Translations under genes and position numbers: made by a program | In this document: piece after piece, positions 16,379 to 23,671 of the stretch | Numbering within the stretch: the stretch's first letter is position 1 | How the letters are laid out: every line of letters begins with the position of its first letter | Notes under the pieces: generated by a model | Seen by the model: only the letters and a program-made list of their open reading frames with translations | What the model was told of the DNA's origin: nothing | Database searches by the model: none | From: an uncultured Clostridia bacterium | GTDB lineage: Bacteria; Bacillota; Clostridia; Christensenellales; UBA1242 | DNA length: 36,228 nucleotides | Reading direction: 5' to 3' | Assembly (NCBI GenBank): GCA_944383315.1 | Contig: CALWPB010000009.1 | Location: 1-36,228 of the forward strand

Positions 16379-17578
16379 ATGGATTTATTTGAAAAATGCA
16401 ATGCATACAATTTGGCCCAAAAAGCCAAAGACATGGGAATTTACCCTTATTTTCACTACCTTGAAAGTGGTCAAGACGTTGTGGTCAATATGGAAGGACA
16501 CAGAGTCATTATGATTGGTAGTAACAACTATTTAGGGCTAACAAGCCACCCCGAAGTTGTCGAAGCGGGTATCAAAGCGTACGAAAAATATGGTTCTGGT
16601 TGTTCTGGTTCTCGCTTTCTAAACGGTACTTTAGATTTACACTTAGAGTTTGAACACGAACTAGCAAACTTTTTGCACAAAAATGAAGTTATCACTTTTG
16701 GAACTGGTTTCCAAAGCAATTTGGGTATCATCAGTGCAATCGCTGGACGAAATGATGTAATTTTGTGTGATAAAGAAAACCACGCAAGTATATATGACGG
16801 TTGCAGATTGAGTTATGCCAAGATGTACCGCTACGAACACAGCGATATGGAAGACCTTGAGCGCAATCTCAAAAATATTCCAGAGGACAAAGGCATTTTA
16901 ATCGTAACTGACGGTGTGTTTTCTATGGGTGGCGACCTATGTAAACTCCCCGAAATCGTAGCGCTTGCTAAAAAATACGGCGCGCGTGTTATGGTAGATG
17001 ACGCACACGGTTTGGGAGTGTTTGGGGCGCACGGTAGAGGCACAGCAGAGCATTTTGGACTAGAAGATGATGTTGACATTATTATGGGTACATTCTCAAA
17101 AAGCCTTGCAAGTCTTGGTGGTTTTATGGCTGCTAAAAAAGAAGTTGTGGAATATGTAAAGCACACTTCCCGCCCCTTTATTTTCTCTGCAAGTATGACG
17201 CCTGCAAATGTTGCTTGCGCACACGCTGCGCTTAAAATACTTGAGCGCGAACCTGAAAGAGTAGCCAACCTTATGCACATTACAGATTATATGCGCAATG
17301 CCTTGAAAACTCGTAATATTCCTATTCGTGAAAGTGTTGCGCCGATTATTCCTATCAACACTTACGATGATTATCGCACTTTCTATGCGTGCAAGGTCTT
17401 ATTTGAAAAAGGTGTATATGTAAACCCTGTTGTAAGTCCTGCTGTACCCGCTGGGGACGCGCTTATTCGTACAAGTTATACAGCGACTCACACAGAAGCG
17501 CTTATGGACGAAGCAGCAGACATTATAAAAGATGTATTTGAAAATGACCTTCCAAATATGCCTAAATTTGAAAACTAG
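16379..17578 (+). CDS. PLP alpha-oxoamine synthase (KBL or serine palmitoyltransferase type)
   Basis: 399 residues, the family length. PLP motifs: ENHASI with His135 for ring stacking, MVDDAHGLGVFG with Asp207 and His210, and GTFSKSLASLGG with Schiff-base Lys241. The family condenses an amino acid with an acyl-CoA (glycine C-acetyltransferase, AONS/BioF, ALA synthase, serine palmitoyltransferase). The start (MGIYPYFHYLESGQD), SGCSGSRFLNGTLDLH and VYVNPVVSPAVP resemble, from memory, the bacterial serine palmitoyltransferases of Bacteroidetes, so a sphingoid-base role is possible. No threonine dehydrogenase or biotin gene lies nearby. It is a single-gene unit with CGGAGA as binding site and a terminator behind it. 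Confidence 0.85.
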   Translation: MDLFEKCNAYNLAQKAKDMGIYPYFHYLESGQDVVVNMEGHRVIMIGSNNYLGLTSHPEVVEAGIKAYEKYGSGCSGSRFLNGTLDLHLEFEHELANFLHKNEVITFGTGFQSNLGIISAIAGRNDVILCDKENHASIYDGCRLSYAKMYRYEHSDMEDLERNLKNIPEDKGILIVTDGVFSMGGDLCKLPEIVALAKKYGARVMVDDAHGLGVFGAHGRGTAEHFGLEDDVDIIMGTFSKSLASLGGFMAAKKEVVEYVKHTSRPFIFSASMTPANVACAHAALKILEREPERVANLMHITDYMRNALKTRNIPIRESVAPIIPINTYDDYRTFYACKVLFEKGVYVNPVVSPAVPAGDALIRTSYTATHTEALMDEAADIIKDVFENDLPNMPKFEN

Positions 17579-17594
17579 ATAAGTTATAAAAATC

Positions 17595-17630
17595 AAAAAG
17601 GCTCTCTTGAATTTTAGAGAGTCTTTTTTA
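17595..17630. terminator. Bidirectional terminator between the alpha-oxoamine synthase gene and hpf
   Basis: AAAAAGGCTCTCT and AGAGAGTCTTTTT pair (one G-T pair) with an 8-base loop; T-runs on both strands serve the two convergent genes. Confidence 0.8.
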
Positions 17631-17674
17631 TTTTCTAATAAGTCGTTAAATAATTTTGCTAACATATTTTAATC

Positions 17675-18223
17675 TTATTGCTCAACAGTTGGGTCAATAA
17701 TACCATAACCGCCATATCTACGTTTGTAAATGATATTTACCCTACCGTTGTCAGCATTCAAGTAAACATAGAATGCGTGGTCGGAATTTTCAAGTTCCAT
17801 AATTGCTTCGGCAACTGTGAGTGGATAAATGTTGAAGTTCTTTACCTTATCAACCAAACTTTCATCAGGTTTGATTTCAAAATCAAGGTCGTCATCGTTG
17901 AACATTAATTCATTAAGGTCAACATTCTTGCGCAACTTGTCTTGCAATTTGGTAGAATATTTCTTAATTTGGCGCTCAACTTTTGGCAATGCAAGGTCAA
18001 TATTTTGATACATATTATCAGACATTACTTCACTGCGGAACAACAAGCCTTTATCTTTGATTGTAAGTTCAAGTTTAAAAGAATCTTTGTTCACACGAGA
18101 GCAGACTACTTTTGCCTGCGCAGTTTCGGGGAAATAGCGGTCAAGACGGTTGACCTTTTCCGTAATGATGTTTTTGAGTTTATCGCTCACATTGTAGTTT
18201 TTAGACATTATTTGAATTTGCAT
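17675..18223 (-). CDS. hpf: Ribosome hibernation promoting factor, long form
   Basis: 182 residues, matching long HPF of Firmicutes. The N-terminal ribosome-binding domain (1-100; MQIQIMSKNYNVSDKLK start) is followed by a linker and the C-terminal dimerisation domain (NIYPLTVAEAIMELENSDHAFYV split across 125-155, closing with RRYGGYGIIDP). It joins 70S ribosomes into inactive 100S dimers in stationary phase. The ATG at 18221-18223 is preceded by AAGGGGG at 8 bp; an in-frame GTG at 18230-18232 overlaps that binding site and is less likely. Own promoter at 18250-18278. Confidence 0.93.
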   Translation of the reverse strand: MQIQIMSKNYNVSDKLKNIITEKVNRLDRYFPETAQAKVVCSRVNKDSFKLELTIKDKGLLFRSEVMSDNMYQNIDLALPKVERQIKKYSTKLQDKLRKNVDLNELMFNDDDLDFEIKPDESLVDKVKNFNIYPLTVAEAIMELENSDHAFYVYLNADNGRVNIIYKRRYGGYGIIDPTVEQ

Positions 18224-18249
18224 AGTATGCACCCCCTTTGTATGTGTAT

Positions 18250-18278
18250 ATTATATCAAACTTACATCTTTTTGGCAA
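18250..18278 (-). promoter_or_regulatory. Sigma-A-type promoter of hpf
   Basis: On the minus strand: TTGCCA (18273-18278), 17-bp spacer, TATAAT (18250-18255), 26 bp before the ATG. Confidence 0.7.
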
Positions 18279-18356
18279 ATAAAAAACGTAAAATAAATAT
18301 AGCCTATCTTCTTTTCCGCACAAAATTACAAAATACTTCATTCTCTTACATTTTAT

Positions 18357-18397
18357 AAAAAAAGGGTTTTGTAAAGCAAAAGACTTCGCAAAACTCT
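18357..18397 (-). terminator. Terminator overlapping the stop of the 182-residue membrane protein gene
   Basis: On the minus strand, GAGTTTTG pairs with CAAAACCC (one mismatch) across a loop of about 17 bases, followed by seven T. Confidence 0.6.
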
Positions 18398-18944
18398 ATG
18401 AAAATAAATAAATACCTGACATTATAACTACATACGCAAGCACTATTAAACCAACTCCAAACCCTACCCACGATATAACACGTTTGTGTGCTTTGCTTAT
18501 AGCAACTGTTCCAAAAATTGCACCAAGAATACCAAAAATCACACTACCTGCTATTCCCAATACAGGAACAAGTATAAAATTAAACACCCACAGCAAAAAA
18601 CCGCTCGCATTTTCAGAAGTAATACCTGTAGAAATAGCGATAATTAGAATTATAGAGCATAATAATGCAACAACACTTAAAACAATAGCAGTTATTCCAA
18701 AACTACGTGTATGGAAATTTTGCTTGTAATAAGATTCAACTTCGTTTATGCTTATGCTTTGCTCGGCGTTTTGGTTTGGCTGCGGGGTGTTATTGTTAAG
18801 CATAAAAAGAGTTGGCTTTTGCGCGCTGCCTTGTTCTGCTTGCTTATTTTCTTGTTTAATTTGCCGCTGCATATTTTGCTCTAATTCGTCAATATTTTTT
18901 AGCATTTCATTAGCGGCTGCTTGTTGCTCGTTGTTTTCTGGCAC
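18396..18944 (-). CDS. Membrane protein with Gln/Asn-rich N-terminus
   Basis: 182 residues. Residues 1-75 are hydrophilic and rich in Gln, Asn and Glu (probably disordered, cytoplasmic). Three hydrophobic segments follow at about 83-105, 115-148 and 160-180; the last two surround a basic SKAHKR loop, as in DUF4190-like small membrane proteins. The GTG at 18942-18944 is chosen because AAGGGG lies 7 bp before it; the upstream in-frame ATG at 18960-18962 would place that site inside the gene. Function unknown. Promoter at 18972-19000. Confidence 0.7.
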   Translation of the reverse strand: MPENNEQQAAANEMLKNIDELEQNMQRQIKQENKQAEQGSAQKPTLFMLNNNTPQPNQNAEQSISINEVESYYKQNFHTRSFGITAIVLSVVALLCSIILIIAISTGITSENASGFLLWVFNFILVPVLGIAGSVIFGILGAIFGTVAISKAHKRVISWVGFGVGLIVLAYVVIMSGIYLFS

Positions 18945-18971
18945 GGCTTTTCCCCTTAACATTTTTATACA

Positions 18972-19000
18972 AGTTTATCATTTATTTAAAATTAAGTAAA
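18972..19000 (-). promoter_or_regulatory. Weak sigma-A-like promoter of the 182-residue membrane protein gene
   Basis: On the minus strand: TTTACT (18995-19000), 17-bp spacer, TAAACT (18972-18977), 27 bp before the chosen GTG. Confidence 0.4.
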
Positions 19001-19155
19001 GTTAAATAACATAGATTAAGAAATCGACAATAATTTTTACATTTTGCGCTCTAAAAAGTACGCCTTTTTTGTTGCACAACCACAAAAGCGGACACGCGAG
19101 CGTGAAGCCTTGTTAAAATACTCGCAATGTTGAGAATATATATTTGCTCCACGTT

Positions 19156-19246
19156 GGCGGGGCGCTTTATCAATTTCCCCCGCGCTTGCGGAGAAATTGA
19201 TTAGCGAACGCAAGTTCGCGCGCGCGTACGCGCCAAGCGCCCCGCC
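19156..19246. repeat. GC-rich nested-hairpin element A
   Basis: Outer stem GGCGGGGCGCTT (19156-19167) pairs perfectly with AAGCGCCCCGCC (19235-19246). It encloses three hairpins: CAATTTC/GAAATTG (19171-19199, with an inner CCGC/GCGG), GCGAAC/GTTCGC (19204-19219), and the palindrome GCGCGTACGCGC (19222-19233). It is strongly GC-rich in AT-rich surroundings, which points to a mobile or dispersed palindromic unit. Only one copy is in this window. Confidence 0.7.
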
Positions 19247-19417
19247 CCCTATTTTGACTAAAAAATCATCTTTCATAATCGCGGCGTTAGTTAGACTTTC
19301 TTGTTTAAATTATTGACTTTTGTATTTTTGTTGCGCATAATAGCAATAACAAAGAAATATCTTTTGCCTGTGGTAAATGCCACAGATCTTTCATTTTAGT
19401 CCAAATTTAACTATTAC

Positions 19418-19466
19418 AAAAAAGGTACCTTTCCGCATATCGCTACGCTAAAAGGTACACTTTTTA
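19418..19466 (-). terminator. Terminator of the lipoprotein gene
   Basis: On the minus strand, AAAAAGTGTACCTTT pairs with AAAGGTACCTTTTTT around an 18-base spacer (TAGCG...), ending in a T-run just after the stop codon. Confidence 0.7.
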
Positions 19467-19484
19467 GATTAATTAAGTTGAAAA

Positions 19485-20075
19485 TTATTTTGCTGCTGCT
19501 TCAGTAACAGTTACAGCAGTCATGTCAACAGTGTAGTTTACTACTGTTGCTTCTTCAGCATCAGTTGCTGTGTATTCAATAGCAAACTCTGTCTTTTGGT
19601 CGCCATTAAGGTTGAATATCAAGTACATAAAGTCATCGCCGTCGAGAGCATCTTTGATAATTGTACTCTTGTCAAGGTTGCCTTTGTCGTTCAATTTGAT
19701 AACGGCATTAGCATCATCAAGAACGGCTTTTTCAAATGTAACTTTGATACATACCATACCAGCCTTTGCTTCGTCAGCAGTTGCTTCGGCGTAAGCTTCT
19801 TCACCGAACCAAGCAACGAAATCGCTTTCACTAGCTTCGGCTACACTACCGCTCAATTTGATAGCGTAATCAACATCAGCAGCAGGCTTTACACCCTCTA
19901 CCTTTAATGCTGAACCATCAACAGCGGGCAAAGTTGTTGTTCCTTTAAAATTACCCGCTTCAACACCGCCAGTTGAATAACCACCACAAGCGGCAAGACC
20001 GAAAACACACGCAACTACCAAAAGAATTGCGCATGCTGAAATCGCTAATGACTTAATAGCGCTAGCTTTTTCCAT
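19485..20075 (-). CDS. Small acidic lipoprotein of unknown function
   Basis: 196 residues. Signal peptide with charged start (MEKASAIK), a hydrophobic core to about residue 27, and lipobox LAACGG with the lipidated Cys at about residue 30. The mature part is acidic, Ala/Val/Thr-rich and beta-like (VVNYTVDMTAVTVTEAAAK at the end), with no known catalytic motif. It would sit on the outer face of the membrane. Strong signals (AAAGGAG, good promoter, own terminator) suggest high expression as a single-gene unit. Not recognised as a named family. Confidence 0.8.
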   Translation of the reverse strand: MEKASAIKSLAISACAILLVVACVFGLAACGGYSTGGVEAGNFKGTTTLPAVDGSALKVEGVKPAADVDYAIKLSGSVAEASESDFVAWFGEEAYAEATADEAKAGMVCIKVTFEKAVLDDANAVIKLNDKGNLDKSTIIKDALDGDDFMYLIFNLNGDQKTEFAIEYTATDAEEATVVNYTVDMTAVTVTEAAAK

Positions 20076-20125
20076 TTTCTTTTCTCCTTTAAAAGTTTTT
20101 TATTGTAACCTATTCGGTTAATTAT

Positions 20126-20154
20126 AGTATATATCAATTATTTTAAAATAACAA
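20126..20154 (-). promoter_or_regulatory. Sigma-A-type promoter of the lipoprotein gene
   Basis: On the minus strand: TTGTTA (20149-20154), 17-bp spacer, TATACT (20126-20131), 50 bp before the ATG. Confidence 0.65.
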
Positions 20155-20272
20155 ATGTTTTTAAATAAAATTATGGAAATTGAAAAAAATTATATAAAAA
20201 TATCGCAATTTTAGGCGTTTTGCGCATAGTTCTATAATTTATATCACATAAATTTCACAAAACTATTTTCTT

Positions 20273-21487
20273 TTATCTCGACATAGAAAACTGCTCTTGC
20301 GGTTTATTCGTGTTAAATTCTGGCAAACTAACCAGCATTTGCTCCAACTCTTTCATAGTAACGCCTGCGGGAATAGGCTGTTTTATTTCTTTTATATGGT
20401 CTTTCATTCCCCAAAAATTATCACGCATATTACCTAATATGTCCTCAACAGCATCATACTCGGTTATACCTATTTGGCTATTGTTGCTCGCTTCGAATAA
20501 ACACCATTTTGTACCATTAAAGTATATAGGGAAAAAATGCATATTTAATTTTTCACCATTTTTGTATATACAAAACATCCTTGCTGGTATATTGTGCTTA
20601 TCAAAAAAATTTTTAGCAAAACGACTTGTATCGCAGCAATTTAATACTCTTTCCTTTGTTATTTCTTCCATAGTAGCAGTACGGTAATCTTCGTGTAAAT
20701 TGTCATAATTTCTTTTAAATTTCCCAGTTTTATTATTCATATAACCGTACATTCGAAAACAAACATTGATATAATCAAGTAATTGTTCAGGTGTTTCTAG
20801 TTTGCTATAATCAGTAACAATTTGCGAAACTTTTGTACTTAATACTTTATTATAATAATTATACACTTTACTTATTAAGTCTTTTGCGTCAAATTTTGTA
20901 TTCATAATAGCCTTAAAGTCCATTTTTTCAACTTCGTGCAAGTATTTAATCATAAAAAAGTCGAGTTTGGGGCTTTGATTTTTTCTGTAATTTTCATTTT
21001 CAAAAAATTTATTCAACACCTCAATAGCATCACGCTGTCTGTATACGTGCCTAGTTACATTAATTTCATATAAATTACGCAAGAAATCATTTTTATAAAA
21101 ACCGAATAAGTCATTTACAAGATACCACTTTATTCCGTCACGTATCCACCAATCAGGCTTTGCATCTTCTGCATTTGCCCAATTCATACGTTCATATATA
21201 TAAGGCATAAGAATGTAGGCATACACCCATCTCTTATCTAACAAATCATCAGTATTCCATTTGCAAAAAAATGCATCTTTATCTTCAAAATCATCCTTAT
21301 TTAACTTGTCTATAAAAGCGAGATTATATTGTTTGTCATCTTTTGGCAAGCCCAACTTTTCATCAACATACCGCTTATAGTTTGATAAATCTTGTAATAC
21401 AGACTTGATATTTGTATTTTTCTCATTGTTGCCATAAGCCACGAAATCATCATTTTTTGCTATAATTGGCAAGTCTCTAAATTTCAT
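20273..21487 (-). CDS. Large cytoplasmic protein with a C-terminal transglutaminase-like domain
   Basis: 404 residues, no signal peptide or membrane segment. The N-terminal ~270 residues are helical and unrecognised. Residues 280-340 look like a transglutaminase/protease-like core: VLNCCDTSRFAKNFF (Cys284/285), HNIPARMF, NMHFFPIYFNGTKW (His317) and LFEAS (Glu332 where Asp is usual). Enzymes of this superfamily cleave or crosslink amide bonds; the actual reaction is unknown. The ATG follows TAGGAG, with a promoter at 21516-21544. It lies right after the rplA terminator, in the place where rplJ-rplL are often found, as an independent unit. Confidence 0.65.
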   Translation of the reverse strand: MKFRDLPIIAKNDDFVAYGNNEKNTNIKSVLQDLSNYKRYVDEKLGLPKDDKQYNLAFIDKLNKDDFEDKDAFFCKWNTDDLLDKRWVYAYILMPYIYERMNWANAEDAKPDWWIRDGIKWYLVNDLFGFYKNDFLRNLYEINVTRHVYRQRDAIEVLNKFFENENYRKNQSPKLDFFMIKYLHEVEKMDFKAIMNTKFDAKDLISKVYNYYNKVLSTKVSQIVTDYSKLETPEQLLDYINVCFRMYGYMNNKTGKFKRNYDNLHEDYRTATMEEITKERVLNCCDTSRFAKNFFDKHNIPARMFCIYKNGEKLNMHFFPIYFNGTKWCLFEASNNSQIGITEYDAVEDILGNMRDNFWGMKDHIKEIKQPIPAGVTMKELEQMLVSLPEFNTNKPQEQFSMSR

Positions 21488-21515
21488 ATTTTTTACTCCT
21501 AAATATCATACACAA

Positions 21516-21544
21516 AGTATAACAAAATTCTATTTAAAAAACAA
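21516..21544 (-). promoter_or_regulatory. Sigma-A-type promoter of the transglutaminase-like gene
   Basis: On the minus strand: TTGTTT (21539-21544), 17-bp spacer, TATACT (21516-21521), 28 bp before the ATG. Confidence 0.65.
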
Positions 21545-21562
21545 GAGATAAAAATTTAAAAT

Positions 21563-21592
21563 AAAAAACACTGCAAAATAGCAGTGTTTTAA
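21563..21592 (-). terminator. Terminator of the rplK-rplA transcript
   Basis: On the minus strand, AAAACACTGC pairs with GCAGTGTTTT around a 6-base loop, then more T. It is 5 bp past the rplA stop. Confidence 0.85.
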
Positions 21593-21596
21593 TGCA

Positions 21597-22277
21597 TTAT
21601 GCTTGAATTTTGATACCAGGTCCCATAGTGCTAGCCATAGTTACGCTGCGAAGGTATGTACCCTTGCTTGCAGCAGGCTTTGCTCTAACAATAGCATCCA
21701 TAAGAGCCTGATAGTTTTCCATCAACTTTTCAGCGCCAAAGCTTACTTTGCCGATTGGACAGTGAATAATGTTGTCCTTATCAAGACGGTATTCAACTTT
21801 ACCAGCACGAACGTCATTGATTGCTTTTGTGATGTCAGTAGTTACTGTACCACTTTTTGCGTTTGGCATCAAACCCTTTGGACCAAGGATACGAGCCACA
21901 CGACCGATTGCACCAAACATATCAGGCGTTGCAATACATACATCAAAATCAAGCCAGTTCTGTCCAGCGATTTTGGCAACGATTTCTTCAGCACCTACGT
22001 AATCTGCGCCTGCAGCGGTTGCTTCGTCAGCCTTGTCGCCTTTTGCGATAACTAGAATACGTACTTTTTTACCTGTACCAGCAGGTAATACAACTGTACC
22101 ACGTACTTGTTGGTCAGCCTTTGTTCCATCAACACCCAACTTGATGTGAAGTTCTACAGTTTCATCAAATTTTGCAGTCGCTGTCTTGATAGCAAGGTCG
22201 ATTGCATCCTTTGGAGAGTAAAGTTTGCCTGCGTCTACCATAGCAGCAACTTGTTGATACTTTTTACTTGTCTTCAT
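21597..22277 (-). CDS. rplA: 50S ribosomal protein L1
   Basis: 226 residues, normal length. Typical motifs: [32 protein letters not shown], the signature region [20 protein letters not shown], and [18 protein letters not shown] at the end. L1 forms the mobile L1 stalk at the E site and in other bacteria represses its own mRNA. The ATG at 22275-22277 follows GGGGAGGAAAG and lies 18 bp after the rplK stop. It is followed by a terminator and not by rplJ. Confidence 0.98.
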   Translation of the reverse strand: MKTSKKYQQVAAMVDAGKLYSPKDAIDLAIKTATAKFDETVELHIKLGVDGTKADQQVRGTVVLPAGTGKKVRILVIAKGDKADEATAAGADYVGAEEIVAKIAGQNWLDFDVCIATPDMFGAIGRVARILGPKGLMPNAKSGTVTTDITKAINDVRAGKVEYRLDKDNIIHCPIGKVSFGAEKLMENYQALMDAIVRAKPAASKGTYLRSVTMASTMGPGIKIQA

Positions 22278-22295
22278 AGCACTTTCCTCCCCTTA

Positions 22296-22733
22296 TTATT
22301 GCTCATCGTCAACGACAGTTACGCCCATACTACGAGCAGTACCTGCTACCATTGACATTGCAGCTTCAACAGATGCAGCATTCAAATCTTTCATCTTTGT
22401 CTCTGCAATTTCGCGAACTTGTTTCTTTGTAATTTGTCCAGCGCTGATTTTGGGTGATTTTGCGCTGCCTTTTTCAATACCGATTGCTTTCTTAATCAAT
22501 ACGGCGGCAGGCGGAGTTTTGTAAATAATGTCAAAACTACGGTCTGCATAAATGTTGATAATTACAGGAATAATCATACCTACTTGGTTTGCTGTTGCGT
22601 CATTAAATTGTTTAATAAACGCACCAATGTTTACACCGTGGGGACCAAGTGCACCACCGAGTTGCTGACCAGCAGTTGCCTTACCAGCAGGCAACTGAGC
22701 CTTAACAACTGCGACAGGTTTTCTTTCTGCCAT
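22296..22733 (-). CDS. rplK: 50S ribosomal protein L11
   Basis: 145 residues. The N-terminal domain shows [20 protein letters not shown] and [17 protein letters not shown]; the C-terminal rRNA-binding domain shows [15 protein letters not shown] and closes with [10 protein letters not shown]11 binds 23S rRNA at the factor site and acts in the stringent response. The ATG at 22731-22733 follows TTGGAGGAAAC; a GTG-type extension upstream is not supported. It is separated from nusG by 396 bp containing two structured repeats, so it may depend on its own promoter. Confidence 0.98.
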   Translation of the reverse strand: MAERKPVAVVKAQLPAGKATAGQQLGGALGPHGVNIGAFIKQFNDATANQVGMIIPVIINIYADRSFDIIYKTPPAAVLIKKAIGIEKGSAKSPKISAGQITKKQVREIAETKMKDLNAASVEAAMSMVAGTARSMGVTVVDDEQ

Positions 22734-22865
22734 AATAGTTTCCTCCAATGTGGTAATAACGAGCAAATAGTTAAAAGATTTCTATTCACTCTCCCACCAA
22801 ATATGTTTATCGCTAAACTAGCGCGTAAACCAAAATTAATAAAATTGCTCATCCGCAAAGTATAC

Positions 22866-22973
22866 GGAGTGCCTGACGCACGTATGCGACTGCATACGTA
22901 CGAAAACTTGTTTTCGCGCACCGCAAAAGGAACTTTCGCGGGTGCGTCAGGCACCGGTGCGTAGGCGCACTCC
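22866..22973. repeat. GC-rich nested-hairpin element B
   Basis: Outermost GGAGTGC (22866-22872) pairs with GCACTCC (22967-22973), or alternatively GTGCCTGACGCAC (22869-22881) pairs perfectly with GTGCGTCAGGCAC (22942-22954). Inside are CGTATGC/GCATACG (22881-22898), CGAAAAC/GTTTTCG (22901-22916) and CCGCAAAAG/CTTTCGCGG (22921-22941, one mismatch); GTGCG/CGCAC (22957-22970) follows. The design matches element A: one long stem enclosing three hairpins. Confidence 0.7.
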
Positions 22974-23027
22974 CAATATTTTTAATAATGCTCAAATAGA
23001 GTGCATTTAGATAATATAGAGTGGCAT

Positions 23028-23115
23028 AGATGCTAGGAGCACAGCAAATTTAGGACACGCGGTGTATTAGATATACATAAGTGGTCTAAATTTGCGTAGC
23101 AACGACGCAGATGCT
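23028..23115. repeat. Stem-forming element C downstream of nusG
   Basis: GCAAATTTAG (23044-23053) pairs perfectly with CTAAATTTGC (23086-23095), with a further partial stem inside (GTAT/ATAC). AGATGCT occurs at both ends (23028-23034 and 23109-23115). No T-run follows the stem on the minus strand, so it is not a classic terminator. Confidence 0.5.
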
Positions 23116-23129
23116 GTATTATATTCATT

Positions 23130-23660
23130 TTAAACTTTGGCGACTTGAGAGTAAGATAACTCCAGCGGCGTCTCCCTACCAAACATATTTACAATTACAT
23201 TGCAACGTTGGTTCTCTGGGTCTACTTTGGTTACTTTGCAAACTGTATCAACCAAAGCGCCACTCAAAATACGAACTTCATCACCGACTTCAAGAGAAAA
23301 GTCAACGGCAACTTTCTCAAGATTCATTTTGCGAATTTCTTCGTCAGTAAGTGGTAGCGGACGACCTTTTGGACCAACAAACCCTGTAATACCGCGAGTA
23401 TGTGTAATTGTATGCCAAATATCATCACCATATATCATTTTAATAAATATATAGCAAGGCATTGATTTGCGGGTTACAATTTTCTTTTTACCATTATTAT
23501 CTTCAATAACGTCTTCGGTAGGAATTACAATTTCAAAAATACGGTCGTGAAGATTACCATTTTCTACAACTTGTTCAAGATTTTGCTTTGCAACGGCTTC
23601 GTAGCCAGAGAATGTGTGCAAAACGTACCATTTAGGCTCTGTACTCATAAAATTAGACAT
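23130..23660 (-). CDS. nusG: Transcription elongation/antitermination factor NusG
   Basis: 176 residues. NGN domain with KWYVLHTFSGYEAVAKQNLE, PCYIFIKMIYGDDIW and RGITGFVGPKGRPLPL; C-terminal KOW domain with EVGDEVRILSGALVDTVCKV and VNMFGRETPLELS. NusG binds RNA polymerase and links it to Rho or to ribosomes. The ATG at 23658-23660 follows AAGGGGGTAG, 11 bp after secE. Confidence 0.97.
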   Translation of the reverse strand: MSNFMSTEPKWYVLHTFSGYEAVAKQNLEQVVENGNLHDRIFEIVIPTEDVIEDNNGKKKIVTRKSMPCYIFIKMIYGDDIWHTITHTRGITGFVGPKGRPLPLTDEEIRKMNLEKVAVDFSLEVGDEVRILSGALVDTVCKVTKVDPENQRCNVIVNMFGRETPLELSYSQVAKV

Positions 23661-23671
23661 ACTCTACCCCC

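Larger units (their letters stand above)
18945..19484. other. 540-bp gap holding a promoter, a structured repeat and a terminator
   Basis: No convincing gene. From left to right: promoter of the membrane protein gene (18972-19000), a small AAAAAG/CTTTTT hairpin near 19055, the GC-rich nested-hairpin element (19156-19246), and the terminator of the lipoprotein gene (19418-19466). The open frame at 19037-19276 runs through the repeat and is not believed. Confidence 0.6.
22734..23129. other. 396-bp gap between nusG and rplK with two structured elements
   Basis: No gene. It carries the GC-rich nested-hairpin element B (22866-22973) and the stem-forming element C (23028-23115). The part next to rplK (22734-22865) could contain the rplK leader and an L1 binding site; I see no clear promoter. 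The minus-strand open frame at 22631-22954 runs through element B and is rejected. Confidence 0.6.

Noticed and set aside
18213..18232. Another copy of the palindromic repeat at the hpf start (ATACTATGCAA)
   Set aside because: It shares 11 bases with copy R5 but also codes for the conserved HPF N-terminus (MQIQ), so the match is more likely chance or ordinary codons.
19037..19276. Minus-strand open frame of 79 codons through element A
   Set aside because: It runs through the GC-rich palindromic element, has no supported ribosome binding site, and its residues simply follow the repeat. Treated as repeat sequence.
22631..22954. Minus-strand open frame of 107 codons through element B and into rplK
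   Set aside because: It overlaps rplK in another frame and crosses the structured element; no binding site.
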